DNA of 64,000 bases from Clostridium sporogenes (GTDB lineage: Bacteria; Bacillota; Clostridia; Clostridiales; Clostridiaceae), in the NCBI RefSeq assembly GCF_001020205.1, contig NZ_CP011663.1:2418001-2482000 (forward strand). The letters run 5' to 3'. Made by a program: the position numbers and the translations under genes. This document shows, in pieces, positions 63,223 to 64,000 of this stretch. The notes beneath the pieces are model-generated. The model had not been told where the DNA came from. It made no database searches and worked only from the letters and a program-made list of their open reading frames with translations. Position 1 is the first letter of the stretch; the number at the start of each line of letters is the position of its first letter.

Positions 63223-63651
63223 ATGTATTGTTACACTTATGTAAACCAATTTGCTTGTATTTTTAACGAACTTGAACTATGGACCCATATTTCAAGTGAA
63301 CATCCAACTTTTCTTAAGACGGTGGCTTCTCTCTCTAAGATTAATCTGCCAAAATCTGCTGTAGATAAACTTGATGAGATTCATAAAAGGTTTTTAGGAC
63401 TATATAACGATGTAGTGTACTTAAGAAAAGCTTTAAGGGATAATCCTATGTTATATTATCAATCTATTGGAAATATAAGAAGACTTATTAATAAATTCAT
63501 GTTTTATGATACTCAAGCTCTATCCTTCTACCCTGAATTACTTAAGTTTGGGAAAGAAAATAAAGTTTGGCAAGAACTAGTTAAGCATATAATTGATGAA
63601 CAACATTTTATGCTTGAACTATTTAAAGATTTAATATTACAAATAAGATAA
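63223..63651 (+). CDS. DUF2935-like helical protein
   Basis: The 142-residue all-helical protein begins CYTYVNQFACIFNELELWTH with E, H and E residues arranged as in ferritin-like bundles and repeats the pattern in VKHIIDEQHFMLELFKDLI. It resembles one half of the two-domain DUF2935 family; the usual length is about twice this, so it is a half-length version or a short family member. Metal binding is possible. Confidence 0.55.
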   Translation: MYCYTYVNQFACIFNELELWTHISSEHPTFLKTVASLSKINLPKSAVDKLDEIHKRFLGLYNDVVYLRKALRDNPMLYYQSIGNIRRLINKFMFYDTQALSFYPELLKFGKENKVWQELVKHIIDEQHFMLELFKDLILQIR

Positions 63652-63728
63652 GTAAAAAATATATTCAACTTGACTTGTTTTGTTATATAACTATATTAAT
63701 CAATATATAAATTTTATCAAAAAATATT

Positions 63729-63780
63729 AGAATCATCCTTAAACTATAATTATCTGCTTAAAGATGATTCTTTCTATTTT
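63729..63780. terminator. Bidirectional terminator
   Basis: AGAATCATCCTTAA and TTAAAGATGATTCT form a 14-bp stem with one mismatch; TTCTATTTTT follows on the plus strand. It separates the two convergent genes. Confidence 0.75.
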
Positions 63781-64000
63781 TAAAAACGTTTTGGTAAGAC
63801 AATACATGCTTTTTTAACTAAAGCTGTTGCTTTTTCTTGTGCTTCTCTAATAATATCCTCTTCATCTATAGTTAATAATACTTTATTCTTCATTAACCAC
63901 TTACCATTACACATAGAAGATTCTACATCACTAGAGTGCATTGAATATACTATATTTCCAATTGGATCATGCATAGGAAGGTTGCCAATAGATTTAGGGT
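63780..64000 (-). CDS. Amidohydrolase (MTA/SAH deaminase-like), C-terminal part, open at the window edge
   Basis: The minus-strand frame stays open to the window end and its residues PKSIGNLPMHDPIGNIVYSM, HSSDVESSMCNGKWLMKNK and TIDEEDIIREAQEKA match the C-terminal composite domain of the MtaD/SsnA-type cytosine-deaminase-like amidohydrolases. The metal-binding barrel lies beyond the window. The gene is not truncated by mutation as far as seen. Confidence 0.75.
   Translation of the reverse strand, partial: PKSIGNLPMHDPIGNIVYSMHSSDVESSMCNGKWLMKNKVLLTIDEEDIIREAQEKATALVKKACIVLPKRF

Overview
The window is very AT-rich, with strong GGAGG-type ribosome binding sites, many U-tailed hairpin terminators and frequent TTG/GTG starts. 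Its protein families (HelD, thiSFGH-tenI, ascorbate-type PTS, NlpC/P60, BceAB-type transporters, a staygreen homologue) point to a Clostridium or close relative; species cannot be fixed by eye. No tRNA, rRNA or CRISPR array was seen. Region 1 (1-8.5 kb) is accessory. Two HEPN-motif proteins are separated and preceded by copies of an imperfect-palindrome repeat that resembles integron attC sites. An AAA ATPase/PD-(D/E)XK protein, a flavin oxidoreductase with an XRE regulator and a DUF2975 protein, and an IS30-type transposase with degenerate 20-bp iterons follow. Region 2 (8.5-11.7 kb) is a leftward three-gene operon: a 2-deoxy-scyllo-inosose-synthase-like sugar phosphate cyclase, a TIM-barrel isomerase and a zinc alcohol dehydrogenase, that is, a probable small carbocycle (cyclitol) pathway. 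Region 3 (12.1-33.5 kb) is a cell-envelope stress island. A BceS/BceR-like two-component system lies at the left; a BceA ATPase and three tandem BceB-like permeases lie at the right. Four near-identical promoter modules, each with a perfect dyad over the -35 region, stand before bceA-bceB3, bceB2, bceB1 and an ABC exporter/M1-peptidase operon that is linked to a deleted bceB. Between them sit a rightward thiS-thiF-thiG-thiH-tenI operon with an unusual leader hairpin, a decayed ArsR regulator and helD. An NlpC/P60 hydrolase closes the region. Region 4 (34-41.9 kb) carries a PRD/EIIA antiterminator-type regulator, an UlaA/UlaB/UlaC-type PTS and a transaldolase, then a coiled-coil membrane protein and PlsY. 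Region 5 (42-64 kb) is a mixed stretch: two lipoproteins, a maltose-type acetyltransferase, a decayed M24 peptidase beside a POT peptide transporter, an AraC/methyltransferase pair, a MerR regulator with an Old-Yellow-Enzyme-type reductase, an Lrp regulator opposite a CMD protein, a GC-richer PhzF gene opposite a MocR regulator, a phosphodiesterase, two alpha/beta hydrolases, a staygreen (Mg-dechelatase) homologue, a DUF2935-like protein and the 3' part of an amidohydrolase that runs off the window. The most notable points are the HEPN genes with attC-like repeats, the cyclitol operon, the four-promoter Bce regulon with its captured peptidase exporter and leader-peptide variants, the thiS leader, and several structured repeats without an assigned role.
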